Shown piece by piece: positions 1 to 8,027 of a stretch of 64,000 bases of DNA. A program made the position numbers and the translations under genes. This DNA comes from Pseudomonas capsici (GTDB lineage Bacteria; Pseudomonadota; Gammaproteobacteria; Pseudomonadales; Pseudomonadaceae): positions 124,001-188,000 of the forward strand of contig NZ_JAFGZD010000005.1 in assembly GCF_017165765.1 (NCBI RefSeq). Reading direction: 5' to 3'. The first letter of the stretch is position 1, and each line of letters starts with the position of its first letter. The notes beneath the pieces are model-generated. The model was not told the DNA's origin and did no database searches. It was given only the letters and a program-made list of their open reading frames with translations.

Positions 1-3000
1 ACGCTACGGTGGTGCCTGATAGCCTCAAAGAGACGCTGCGTACACCTTTTGCTCTCGGTATATACGTCGATCTTGCCAAGTCTGGTTTGAGTCCTGCTGA
101 TTTGACAGCAGCAAACCTGCTTGATCGATGGCTCGACAAGAAGCTACCCGCAGGTGCAGGACGAGCTTCGTGTATGGCGTTCCTGCGCCAGCTTGCAGCT
201 GACATGACACGGCATGAGAGCCTCTGGCGGCCAGCGGCTCATTATGACCCGGACAACAGCGAAATGCTGCGTTGGGCCGAATCAATTGGCATTGTCATCC
301 GCGAAGATACCAGCATCGGCTTCAGTCATCAGTCGTGGCTTGATGATTTCCAGGCTAAGACGCTCCGAACTGCCGAAGTGCTGGCTGATTACGCTTGGAG
401 TCGCCAGGAAGGGTTATTTGCCCGGGGAACAGTCTTGCGCGGCCTTGAGCACATGCGAAGGGTTGATATGGCTTCCTATGAGGTTGCTATTCGCTTGTTG
501 CTACCAAACCCCAAGACACGCAGACATTTGCGCCATCTTGTGGCCGATTATTTGGCGAGTGTTGATGATCCGAGCGCAAGTGATATTGCTTGGGTCGATT
601 GGATGGCGCGTAACGATCATGCACTTGCGAATCGGGCATTCAGGCAGCTAGCGACAAGATGGCCGTGCTGGAGGTCAGGGGTGCTGCCGCTCCTTCCTTT
701 TCTTCTACAGGACGAAAAGCATCGCTGGAATGCGACCATGTTGCTCGTTCGAGAAGTTGCTGAGGACTCGAACCAAGTTATGGAACTGGTCGACCGCTAT
801 TGGTCGGATACTTCACATGACGGAGATGTGTTTAGTCTCTTTGAGCGTTCTGGTATTGCGACCGACCGTGCAATTGCCCATGTCCGTACGATCTTTAATC
901 GAACGACGTTGGCAGATTGGGCGATATCCCATTACGCCAAGACTTTACATGAGAACGGTAATACTCACGTTGCTTTGGATCTCATTTCATTTTGGGCTGA
1001 GTTGCAGCCTGCGGATCGGCACAATGACATTAGCGTTTATGGTGTTGAAAAGATTGCGGCAGTCGCACCGCTCTATTGTGCCGAACGACTCCTGCCTTGG
1101 TTTGTCGGGGTGGTATCGCGAGAGGTTGGTGATGGACGGCCAGGGCATCGGTATCCGCAATCGATATCTGTTCCATACGATTGGAAACATGACCCTGGCC
1201 AAGGGCATTTGACGCAGCTTCTGCGAAGTGTGCTCGAAGAGTCAGCAGTTTCTGACCCGCTAGGTGTGCGCACCTTGCTTGTTACTGTTGTTGCTGTAGA
1301 AATTGATGAGGTCCAGTCGCTAGTGGCCGATACCTTGGCGGCGAACTCGGCTGTATTTGCTGAGTATGCGCTCGCGTTTCTCCTGGCCGATCAGCGGCGT
1401 CTTCATCTAGGTAGTGACATGTTCGACGATGAAAGAAGTGTCGGCCACATGATCTGTGGTTGGTCGTCAAGCACACTGATTGCCCAGATCACTCCCTACC
1501 TCTCTCTCGCTGATATTGAGCGGATGCGCGATTACATCGAGGCTTGGGAGCCTTGGGGGGAAGAATTACAGGAAGAGCGAGATCCTGCCCATCGGAGGCA
1601 ATTGCTCCGTTGGTCTGATGAGCGGAGGTTGCGTTTACTTGCCGAACTACCTGTGCAAGTACTGACGCCCCGTCGTCGTAGGCAGGTTGAGGAGTGGCAG
1701 GTCGAACAGCCCACGCTACAAGCAAAGCCTGGCGGTCGTAGGATGGCGCAGTTCGTTGGATCACCCATGAGCCACGATCAGATGGCGAAAGCCAGTGACG
1801 ATGCGATTATAAAAATGTTCGTTGCAGTAAACGACCATACTGGCCGTCATGAGCACCCGAAACACTGGCTGAAGGGCGGTGTTACTGAGTTGTCTCGGGC
1901 TTTTGCCGCGTTTGCGAAGTCGTTTCCAGATCGTGTTCTTCGTATCATTCCGCGTTTACAACCGGGTCTGCACGAGCAGGTTACGGGCGCCGCGATTAGG
2001 GAGTTGTCGGCGGTTGAGGCAGTTGACGCTCAGACACAAAAAACTTTGATTTGGGATGCCCAATCCCGTGGCTTTTCGTCGACTAGCTTTCGCCACGATG
2101 TTGCCAGCGCCATGGAGGTACTTGCTAAACGCCTGAAAGGTCTTGAGAGTTGTGACATCGAGTTGCTCAAGGGCTGGCTGCAGCGCGACCCCAATGTGCT
2201 GGCCGCAGAAACAGTACGTCATGCCGAGTTAAACAAATCCAATCGTGAGCGGAATGAGAAACCAGATCAACGCCCTGAGGCCATGCTATTCGGCCGGGGC
2301 GGCGGGATGCATTTTCTCCCTCAGCGCAATTTCACGCTGCTGTCAGCGATCGCAGCGGGATATCTCCATCGTGACGGCGTGGATTGTGACGGTTGGCTCG
2401 CGGAGTTGGAACTACACGTTACTCATCCTGAAGATCCCGAGGTTTGGAGTGCGATCCTAATGTTCAGGTCGCATGAACTTTGGTGGGCGGACGCGGCAAG
2501 AGTGGGCGAACTGATTGAGGCGATTTGGCGGAGGTTTCCAGCGGCGTTTGAAGATGCAGCTGTAGTCCAGTCGTTGTGGCGCCTGCGCGTTCGCATGCAT
2601 ACGAGCCTACAGCAGGAGATTGTCAACTTCTGGCTCAGTCATAGCGATCATAAGCTTAGGCAGATTGGTGGTGAGTTCTCTGCTGCTAGCGTGATTGTCG
2701 ATAGCGCTGCTTCTTGTGGGATGGGCGAGATAGTCGAAGCGGTGATGGCCGGGAATGATATTTCTGCCAGGTCTGGCGTGTTATTTGCGGCTGCAGCGGG
2801 GTGGGGTGAACTTGATCTCGATATTCGAAGACGCTCGCATGCCTACCTCATTTATGTCGCCAGCATTGTCAGTGGGTTCGAAGCTCATGCTCTATCTACA
2901 GCTGTAGATCGTGGCGAGCGATTACCTCCCGATGAGATGACGCGAGCCCTGCTGGCTTCTGTTGCAGTAAATATTGATCTGCTCAGAGAATCGATGGGGC

Positions 3001-3272
3001 TGCTGTTTGTACGCTCGCTTCAGCACCTGTTGCTTTATCCAGGCTTTGAAATGCTGGTGCTTGAAATCGCAGAGGCTGCAACTGAGCTTGCAAGTACATC
3101 GCCAGATAGGACCGTTGGAGGCTTGTACGACGGCGAATTTATAGGGCTTGTGATTGCACTTCAGCGCTCACCAATAGAGATCAAAACTCGTGCGATGACG
3201 ATCTACGAGCGCCTGCTTGACGCTGAGGTTCACGGCGCAGAGGACGCTGCAGCATTTGCGCTGCGCCGTTAA
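1..3272 (+). CDS. C-terminal part of a large STAND (NACHT-like) NTPase, 5' end outside window
   Basis: The reading frame is open to the first base of the window, so the gene starts upstream and at least 1,087 codons are visible. The GTG at position 9 is probably an internal valine. Counting from it, residues 9–20 (LRTPFALGIY) resemble the segment after the NTPase core of NACHT proteins, and residues 103–116 contain FSHQSWLDDFQA, like the F-x-H-x(4)-[DE]-[YF]-x-A signature of their winged-helix region. The remaining roughly 900 residues look all-helical and repeat-like, as expected of a sensor domain. The Walker A and B motifs and any N-terminal effector would lie outside the window. Large STAND NTPases of this shape are often anti-phage sensors; that role is inference. 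No partner gene follows: the next 330 bases are non-coding. An unrelated HEAT-repeat ATPase is the main alternative. Confidence 0.55.
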   Translation, partial: ATVVPDSLKETLRTPFALGIYVDLAKSGLSPADLTAANLLDRWLDKKLPAGAGRASCMAFLRQLAADMTRHESLWRPAAHYDPDNSEMLRWAESIGIVIREDTSIGFSHQSWLDDFQAKTLRTAEVLADYAWSRQEGLFARGTVLRGLEHMRRVDMASYEVAIRLLLPNPKTRRHLRHLVADYLASVDDPSASDIAWVDWMARNDHALANRAFRQLATRWPCWRSGVLPLLPFLLQDEKHRWNATMLLVREVAEDSNQVMELVDRYWSDTSHDGDVFSLFERSGIATDRAIAHVRTIFNRTTLADWAISHYAKTLHENGNTHVALDLISFWAELQPADRHNDISVYGVEKIAAVAPLYCAERLLPWFVGVVSREVGDGRPGHRYPQSISVPYDWKHDPGQGHLTQLLRSVLEESAVSDPLGVRTLLVTVVAVEIDEVQSLVADTLAANSAVFAEYALAFLLADQRRLHLGSDMFDDERSVGHMICGWSSSTLIAQITPYLSLADIERMRDYIEAWEPWGEELQEERDPAHRRQLLRWSDERRLRLLAELPVQVLTPRRRRQVEEWQVEQPTLQAKPGGRRMAQFVGSPMSHDQMAKASDDAIIKMFVAVNDHTGRHEHPKHWLKGGVTELSRAFAAFAKSFPDRVLRIIPRLQPGLHEQVTGAAIRELSAVEAVDAQTQKTLIWDAQSRGFSSTSFRHDVASAMEVLAKRLKGLESCDIELLKGWLQRDPNVLAAETVRHAELNKSNRERNEKPDQRPEAMLFGRGGGMHFLPQRNFTLLSAIAAGYLHRDGVDCDGWLAELELHVTHPEDPEVWSAILMFRSHELWWADAARVGELIEAIWRRFPAAFEDAAVVQSLWRLRVRMHTSLQQEIVNFWLSHSDHKLRQIGGEFSAASVIVDSAASCGMGEIVEAVMAGNDISARSGVLFAAAAGWGELDLDIRRRSHAYLIYVASIVSGFEAHALSTAVDRGERLPPDEMTRALLASVAVNIDLLRESMGLLFVRSLQHLLLYPGFEMLVLEIAEAATELASTSPDRTVGGLYDGEFIGLVIALQRSPIEIKTRAMTIYERLLDAEVHGAEDAAAFALRR

Positions 3273-3605
3273 GGCCCAAGCCGTATCCGCTCAACCCGTC
3301 CGCTTCCTGGCCTCCCACAGCTTGGATGCGACGATATCCCAATCGGTCGCCCGATTCGATTATGGGCTGATGTTCTCCGGATTCCGGTGTTGATGCGGCA
3401 GCTTTTATCGGCGTTGCCCTGGGTAGGTGTTTCCTAGCGATATCAGCCTCAAGAGGAGTTTCCCGTATGGTATTTCTCATGGTCTCGAAATAGCAGTTGC
3501 TTTAAAAAGTTCGGCTCCAAGGGTTTATATGTGCCTATTGATAATAGAGTGGGAATGATCCCGCGTCCGGCACAGCCCGGCACGATCTAGCAAAAAATGC
3601 CCTGA
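3273..3605. other. Non-coding gap after the STAND-like gene
   Basis: No convincing gene is seen on either strand. On the minus strand, one frame near 3290–3358 reads like the end of a protein (ending WEARKRTG-stop) but is preceded by a stop about 23 codons upstream, so it could be a decayed remnant. The stretch ends in the terminator at 3606. Confidence 0.5.
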
Positions 3606-3636
3606 AGCCCGCGTAATTGCGGGCTTTTGGTTTTTT
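3606..3636. terminator. Rho-independent terminator
   Basis: A 7-bp GC stem (AGCCCGC / GCGGGCT) with loop GTAATT is followed by TTTGG and a run of six T. It lies between the STAND-like gene and the convergent TetR gene. A closely related but decayed copy lies at about 7596–7625 and a variant at 11721–11746. Confidence 0.8.
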
Positions 3637-3704
3637 GGGGTATCTGATTGTGCTTCAGCCTCATCACATTCCCCCATTGTCCATAAGCGCCCCAGATCAA
3701 ATCC

Positions 3705-4352
3705 TTATCCGCTCGCGTGGTCGTTACCACCATGCGCAGCGATGAACATCTCGACGGCAGACCGACAATAGGATTCGATTTCGTTGTCGTTCTCCGCTCT
3801 CTCCTCATCGAAGCGGGCGATGGCCAGGAGGTCGGACCCTTTGATAAGCGCGGCAAACAGGCGGGCGGACTGGAGAGGGTCGGGCACGTTCAAAACTGCT
3901 TTCTCATGCAACTGACGCAACAGGGCCTCGATCTGGGTAATGACATGAACGGGGCCGGCTTCGTATTGGCGCTTGCTTAACGACTTTTGATTGGTCTTGT
4001 CGGCCATGATCATGGCTTCGACACTACGGACGTCCGGGTTTAACAGGGTGCGAAGTAGGGATGATCCCACCGTCATGAGTTGATCTTCGGCCGAACCGTC
4101 GAAGCCTTCAAAAAGAGCCTGTGGTGCAAACTGATGGCAGCGGGCTGAGATGGCCGCGCTGAACAGCGCCTCCTTGTTCTCGAAGTGCCGATAGATGCTG
4201 AGCTTGGATATCTTCGCCCGCTGGGCGACCTTGTCCATGGTCGTTGCTTGAAAACCCAATTCCACAAAGAGTTCGTATGCGGCGTCGATGATCGTTTGGC
4301 CAAGCGTCTCGTTGGCAGGTCGGCCGCGACGGCTCTGGCTGTCTTCGGTCAT
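3705..4352 (-). CDS. TetR/AcrR-family transcriptional repressor
   Basis: This 215-residue protein has the usual TetR size. The N-terminal DNA-binding domain has a helix-turn-helix at about residues 38–57 (TTMDKVAQRAKISKLSIYRH), ending in the family's typical YRHFENKEALF. The C-terminal part is the variable ligand-binding domain with a TetR_C-like layout. The ATG is preceded by GGAA at a 6-nt spacing. The gene is divergent from the flavoprotein gene at 4460, and the 107-bp space between them carries two 19-bp direct repeats that are good operator candidates. It therefore probably represses that neighbour and itself, and responds to a small molecule the flavoenzyme handles. The inducer cannot be told from sequence. 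Confidence 0.88.
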   Translation of the reverse strand: MTEDSQSRRGRPANETLGQTIIDAAYELFVELGFQATTMDKVAQRAKISKLSIYRHFENKEALFSAAISARCHQFAPQALFEGFDGSAEDQLMTVGSSLLRTLLNPDVRSVEAMIMADKTNQKSLSKRQYEAGPVHVITQIEALLRQLHEKAVLNVPDPLQSARLFAALIKGSDLLAIARFDEERAENDNEIESYCRSAVEMFIAAHGGNDHASG

Positions 4353-4362
4353 AAAAATTCCA

Positions 4363-4413
4363 GTACTTGACAGTATCTTAATTCGTGAATTATGGTACTT
4401 CGGAGTATCTTAA
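4363..4413. promoter_or_regulatory. Divergent promoter with two operator-like direct repeats
   Basis: GTACTTGACAGTATCTTAA (4363–4381) and GTACTTCGGAGTATCTTAA (4395–4413) match at 16 of 19 positions and start 32 bp apart, about three helical turns. The first contains a perfect TTGACA −35 (4367–4372) for the rightward gene, with TATGGT (4391–4396) as the likely −10 at an 18-bp spacing, overlapping the second repeat. A bound TetR dimer would cover both promoter elements. The sequence shows the repeats; their binding by the neighbouring TetR is inferred. Confidence 0.65.
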
Positions 4414-4459
4414 GTCTGCAAGCCAATCTTCCTTCATCCATAGTGCGGAGCCCATCACC

Positions 4460-5353
4460 ATGAATGACGTCATCATCATCGGCGGCAGCTTTGCCGGCCT
4501 CGCTGCCGCCCTGCAGCTCGGTCGTGCCCGTCGCAAGGTCATCGTTCTCGACACCGGCCTGCAGCGCAATCGCTTCGCCGGCCACTCTCATGGTCTGCTC
4601 GGCCACGATCACAAGCCGCCGCAGGAAATCCTGTCCGAGGCGCGGCAGCAGCTCGCTCGCTATCCTTCGATCAGTCTGGTCAATGCCCGAGCCGACAGCA
4701 TCTCCGGTACCCTCGACAATTTCTCCGTCCTCACGAACGATGGCGAAAGCCTCGCGGCGCGCCGCCTGATCCTGAGCTATGGCGTCTCTGACCAGATGCC
4801 TGATGTTCCGGGCTTTGCCGAAAGCTGGGGCTCATCCATCGTGCCCTGCCCATATTGCGACGGCTTTGAAGTCGCCGGCCAGCATTGGGGCCTCGTCTGG
4901 TCCGGCCCGCAGTCACACAATTATGTCAGGCTGTACCAGGATTGGACCGACACGCTGACAGTCTTCGCCGATGGTCACGAAATTCCATCCGATATCCGTG
5001 CCGATCTGGCGCGCCGCCATATGGCTGTCGTCGATGGCCGGATCATCGAAATCGGCCAGCACGGAGCGCGTAATGCCTCCGTCAAGCTCGACACTGGGCT
5101 TAATGTCGCGGTCGACATCTTGTTCGCTCATCCGCGCAACAGGCCGTCCGCAAGCCTGCATGAATCGCTGGGCCTCGCCACGGTGGATACGCCCGGCGGC
5201 ATCGTCCTCAAGGTCGACGAGCGCCGTCAGACCAGCATGCCCGGCATCTATGCCGCCGGCGACCTCGCCACGACATTCCTGCCCTCGGTCACCCAGGCGT
5301 CATCACAGGGTGCGATGGCGGGTATCTTCGCTCAGCAATCGATGCTGGTTTGA
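4460..5353 (+). CDS. FAD-dependent thioredoxin-reductase-like oxidoreductase (GliT/HlmI-like dithiol oxidase type)
   Basis: The chosen ATG has GGAG 9 nt upstream and places the FAD-binding GGSFAG motif at residues 8–13; the protein is 297 residues. It has the thioredoxin-reductase layout: FAD domain, central domain with the redox pair C130-P-Y-C133 followed by DGFE, and a C-terminal FAD motif (GIYAAGDLA). The second dinucleotide-binding domain lacks a clear GxGxxG/A; the corresponding stretch reads WSGPQSHNY. That combination resembles GliT/HlmI enzymes, which oxidise small dithiols with FAD and oxygen rather than reduce thioredoxin with NADPH. Codon use, with many CTC leucines and CGC/GCC runs, differs from the nearby core genes and suggests acquisition. 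Substrate unknown. Regulation by the divergent TetR is likely. Confidence 0.8.
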   Translation: MNDVIIIGGSFAGLAAALQLGRARRKVIVLDTGLQRNRFAGHSHGLLGHDHKPPQEILSEARQQLARYPSISLVNARADSISGTLDNFSVLTNDGESLAARRLILSYGVSDQMPDVPGFAESWGSSIVPCPYCDGFEVAGQHWGLVWSGPQSHNYVRLYQDWTDTLTVFADGHEIPSDIRADLARRHMAVVDGRIIEIGQHGARNASVKLDTGLNVAVDILFAHPRNRPSASLHESLGLATVDTPGGIVLKVDERRQTSMPGIYAAGDLATTFLPSVTQASSQGAMAGIFAQQSMLV

Positions 5354-5376
5354 GTGCGCCTTGCCCCATCATCTGA

Positions 5377-7323
5377 TTAAACCGCCTGCACCCGCGCCAG
5401 TTGCTCGCCTTCAAGCCAGGTGCTGATGTCGCTGGCGCGCATGGGTTTGGAGAACAGGTAGCCCTGGGCCCAGGCGCAGCCGAGGTTTTTCAGTGCGCCG
5501 AGTTCTTCGGCGGTTTCCACGCCTTCGACGATGCATTCCAGCTGCATGTCCTGGCACAGGGCAATCAGCGACTTGACGATCTTGAAGCTGGCCGGGTCAA
5601 GGTGGATGTTGGTGACGAAGGTGCGGTCCACCTTCAGTTTGGTCAGCGACAGCGCGTGGATCTGGCTCAGGCTGGAATAGCCGGTGCCGAAGTCGTCGAG
5701 GGAAATACCGCAGCCCAGTTCGCGAAACCGGCTGATCGCTCGCTGGGTCTGCGGCAGGTCCTGGATGACAGCGGTTTCGGTGATTTCCAGATCGAGACAG
5801 GCCGGGTCGAAACGGCTGCTCTTGATCAGCTCGACGATCTGCTGGGCGGCGTCCTCCGAACCACAGTCGTGGGCGGACAGGTTGAATGACAGGCGGATAC
5901 CCGCAGGCCAGTTCGCGGCCTCGTCCAGCGCCTTGCTCAGCAACGGCACCGTGAGGCGATTGACCATGCCGACGCGCTCGGCAATCGGGATGAAATCACT
6001 GGGCGGCACGTTACCCAACTCCGGGCTTTCCCAGCGTGCCAGTGCCTCGAAGGCGACGGTTTGCTCACTGTGAATATCCACGATGGGCTGGAACACCACG
6101 TGAAACTCACAATCCAGATCGGCTCTGCGCAGGGCCTGTTCGGTCAGACCTTCACGATTGAGCTGCTGGCGATGGGCTGCGCTGAACAGGCAGACCGTGC
6201 CGGGACGGTGGCGCTTGCTCTGATACAGGGCATAGTCGGCGTATTCATACACTTGCGTGGCGTCGGATGCCTGATCCGGGAAGGTCGCGATGCCCAGTGA
6301 CGCACTGATCTGAATAGGGATGTCCACCAGCAGAAACGGCTCGCGCATGCTGGCGCAGATTTTCTCGCCAAACTCCCGCAACTGGTCGTCGCTCATGGCC
6401 TGAGTGATGATCAGGCCAAACTCGTCGCCTCCCAGCCGGGCCAGGTGCACATCTTCGTCGAGCAGCCCGGTCAGGCGCTGGCCAACCTGACAGAGCAGCT
6501 TGTCACCGATGCTATGGCCATACAGATCGTTGACCGGCTTGAAGCCATCCAGGTCGATCAGCCCGACGGCCAGGCGAATCTCCTGCTCGTGGGCGCGGGA
6601 CAAGAGCGTATCGAGGCGGGAAAAAAACTGCCGCCGATTGGCCAGTCCGGTCAGGCTGTCCTGATTGGCCAAGTGAAGGTTTTCCTCGCTGAGTTTTGCC
6701 GTATGCGCCTGCATGTTCACCATCCGGGTGAAGTCGGCGTACTGCGCCTTGAGAATGATCAGCATGGCGATGGACACCAGCAGGACGTCAATCGCAGTGG
6801 CAACAAAGGTAAGAATATTGGTGGACGCGAAGAACACCACGAACGCCGTGTTGACCACTGCGGTGGTGGCCAGGGCTGCTGGCAGCAGGTGCATCATGCA
6901 AAAAATGCAGCCGATGACAGTGATCGCCATATAAAAGGCGACATGCGCCTGGGCATAGCTGTCGCCATAGGGAAACAGCGCCAGCGACCAGGCGGTGAAC
7001 GCCACGGCAACAAACGGTGCGAGCATATTGGTGCGCTTCAGCGCCGTCAGCATCTGCGCCGGGCTGAGTGTCCGCCCGCGCGTGCGCATCCATTCCGCCG
7101 CACGAATCACACCGAACAACGTCATGATCAGCGGGCAATACACCACCAGCCAGCGCGGCGCGACCGCAAAGTGGGTGCCCGCCAGCATCAGGGTGTTGAT
7201 CAGCAGGATGAAATACATCATGGGCAACTGACGAGACAGCGCGAGGTATTGCGCCTTGACCAGACCAGGATTGTCCTTGGGGACAGACATCAACGCTCGC
7301 ACGCCGAGCAGTGTTTTCTTCAT
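5377..7323 (-). CDS. Membrane-bound GGDEF–EAL cyclic-di-GMP enzyme
   Basis: This 648-residue protein starts with a membrane region of about six hydrophobic segments (residues 33–192), followed by a short helical linker, a GGDEF domain (intact G-G-D-E-F at 298–302, with a D-SLTGLANRR start at 222) and an EAL domain (E-A-L at 426–428). The EAL catalytic set is present: FNLS, LEITE, DDFG, LK-VD, VEGVE and the AQGY glutamine. The inhibitory I-site is absent, with DEDV where RxxD would be, so synthesis would not be product-inhibited through this site. It may make or degrade c-di-GMP; direction cannot be told. The membrane part does not match a sensor family I can name. It converges on the flavoprotein gene with 23 bp between stops. 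Confidence 0.92.
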   Translation of the reverse strand: MKKTLLGVRALMSVPKDNPGLVKAQYLALSRQLPMMYFILLINTLMLAGTHFAVAPRWLVVYCPLIMTLFGVIRAAEWMRTRGRTLSPAQMLTALKRTNMLAPFVAVAFTAWSLALFPYGDSYAQAHVAFYMAITVIGCIFCMMHLLPAALATTAVVNTAFVVFFASTNILTFVATAIDVLLVSIAMLIILKAQYADFTRMVNMQAHTAKLSEENLHLANQDSLTGLANRRQFFSRLDTLLSRAHEQEIRLAVGLIDLDGFKPVNDLYGHSIGDKLLCQVGQRLTGLLDEDVHLARLGGDEFGLIITQAMSDDQLREFGEKICASMREPFLLVDIPIQISASLGIATFPDQASDATQVYEYADYALYQSKRHRPGTVCLFSAAHRQQLNREGLTEQALRRADLDCEFHVVFQPIVDIHSEQTVAFEALARWESPELGNVPPSDFIPIAERVGMVNRLTVPLLSKALDEAANWPAGIRLSFNLSAHDCGSEDAAQQIVELIKSSRFDPACLDLEITETAVIQDLPQTQRAISRFRELGCGISLDDFGTGYSSLSQIHALSLTKLKVDRTFVTNIHLDPASFKIVKSLIALCQDMQLECIVEGVETAEELGALKNLGCAWAQGYLFSKPMRASDISTWLEGEQLARVQAV

Positions 7324-8027
7324 CAGGCGATGCTCTGAAAATACAACCAGTTAAATAACCGAACGGATTATCCTTTCCAGACTGGGCCGAGCAGGGCTAA
7401 AGACTGCTTTCATGGGATCGTGTCGGCCGATCCTCTGGTTTCTACAATCTTTACGACTAGTGGCATTTTGATTTCGTTCCGTCGGCCGGTCGTAATAGTT
7501 GTAAGCGAGGCAAGCGTCGTCGAATAGCGTCGATAATTAACGGCCAATGGGCTGTCATCTGTGGCGATTGGCGCTTTTCCGGAGGCGATGCTTGCCCTGA
7601 GCCTACTTAATTGCGGGCTTTTGGTTATGTGGGGATTATTTACATTGTCAAACACTCATCTGTGCTGTATTGGGTTCCTTCGGTTATCCAGAGAATTTTT
7701 CACAAACCATTCCTTTTTTCAGATTCATTTCCGTATATAGAGCGAGATCAGCAAGCTGCAAGTGACCACGCGGGCGCATTACGTTGCGTATCGCGGCAAA
7801 ATGCTAGTCAAACCGATGTGATCACTTCCAATTCTTGTGAACGGAGTAGATATGGCGATGCGCCGCTACTCGACACCTTCTATAGAAAAGTTATCCTCTC
7901 CACTCGAAAAACACAGTCGATAGCTAACAGATTGTCGGTTCCAAACCGTGTTCTGCCAGCGAGTTTTGCGTTTTTTTAATTGGTATCGTGTTGGTTTTCA
8001 AGGTGAAAAGGATTCAGGAATCAAGGA
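7324..8027. other. 700-bp gap upstream of the pyocin gene
   Basis: No gene of confident length is present. Visible items are a decayed copy of the 3606 terminator (7596–7625, right arm TTGCGGGCTTTTGGTT kept, left arm altered), a 23-codon open frame at 7852–7923 with a good ribosome-binding site, and AT-rich DNA before the pyocin gene. One ATTGTCGGTTCC (7931–7942) resembles a single unit of the PrtN-type P-box, but no tandem array is seen and no LexA box was found. Confidence 0.5.
7852..7923 (+). CDS. Candidate 23-residue small ORF upstream of the pyocin
   Basis: ATG at 7852 is preceded by GGAG at a 5-nt spacing and opens 23 codons before TAG. The predicted peptide (MAMRRYSTPSIEKL…, then SSPLEKHSR) is basic and matches nothing I recognise. 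It could be a leader peptide, a remnant of a lost N-terminal pyocin region, or chance. Confidence 0.2.
   Translation: MAMRRYSTPSIEKLSSPLEKHSR

Noticed and set aside
3181..3480. A 99-codon minus-strand frame overlapping the end of the STAND-like gene
   Set aside because: Starts in a gap without a usable ribosome-binding site and shadows the larger gene; no domain seen.
6445..7338. A 297-codon plus-strand frame across the GGDEF–EAL gene
   Set aside because: Antisense shadow; very His/Gln/Arg-rich, without motifs.
7931..7942. A PrtN P-box (ATTGTCGGTTCC) upstream of the pyocin
   Set aside because: Only one unit is seen, while the known site has tandem ATTGnnGT units; too weak to annotate as regulatory.
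7611..7979. A 122-codon plus-strand frame upstream of the pyocin gene
   Set aside because: No ribosome-binding site, atypical composition and no similarity to a domain I know; it includes the decayed terminator.
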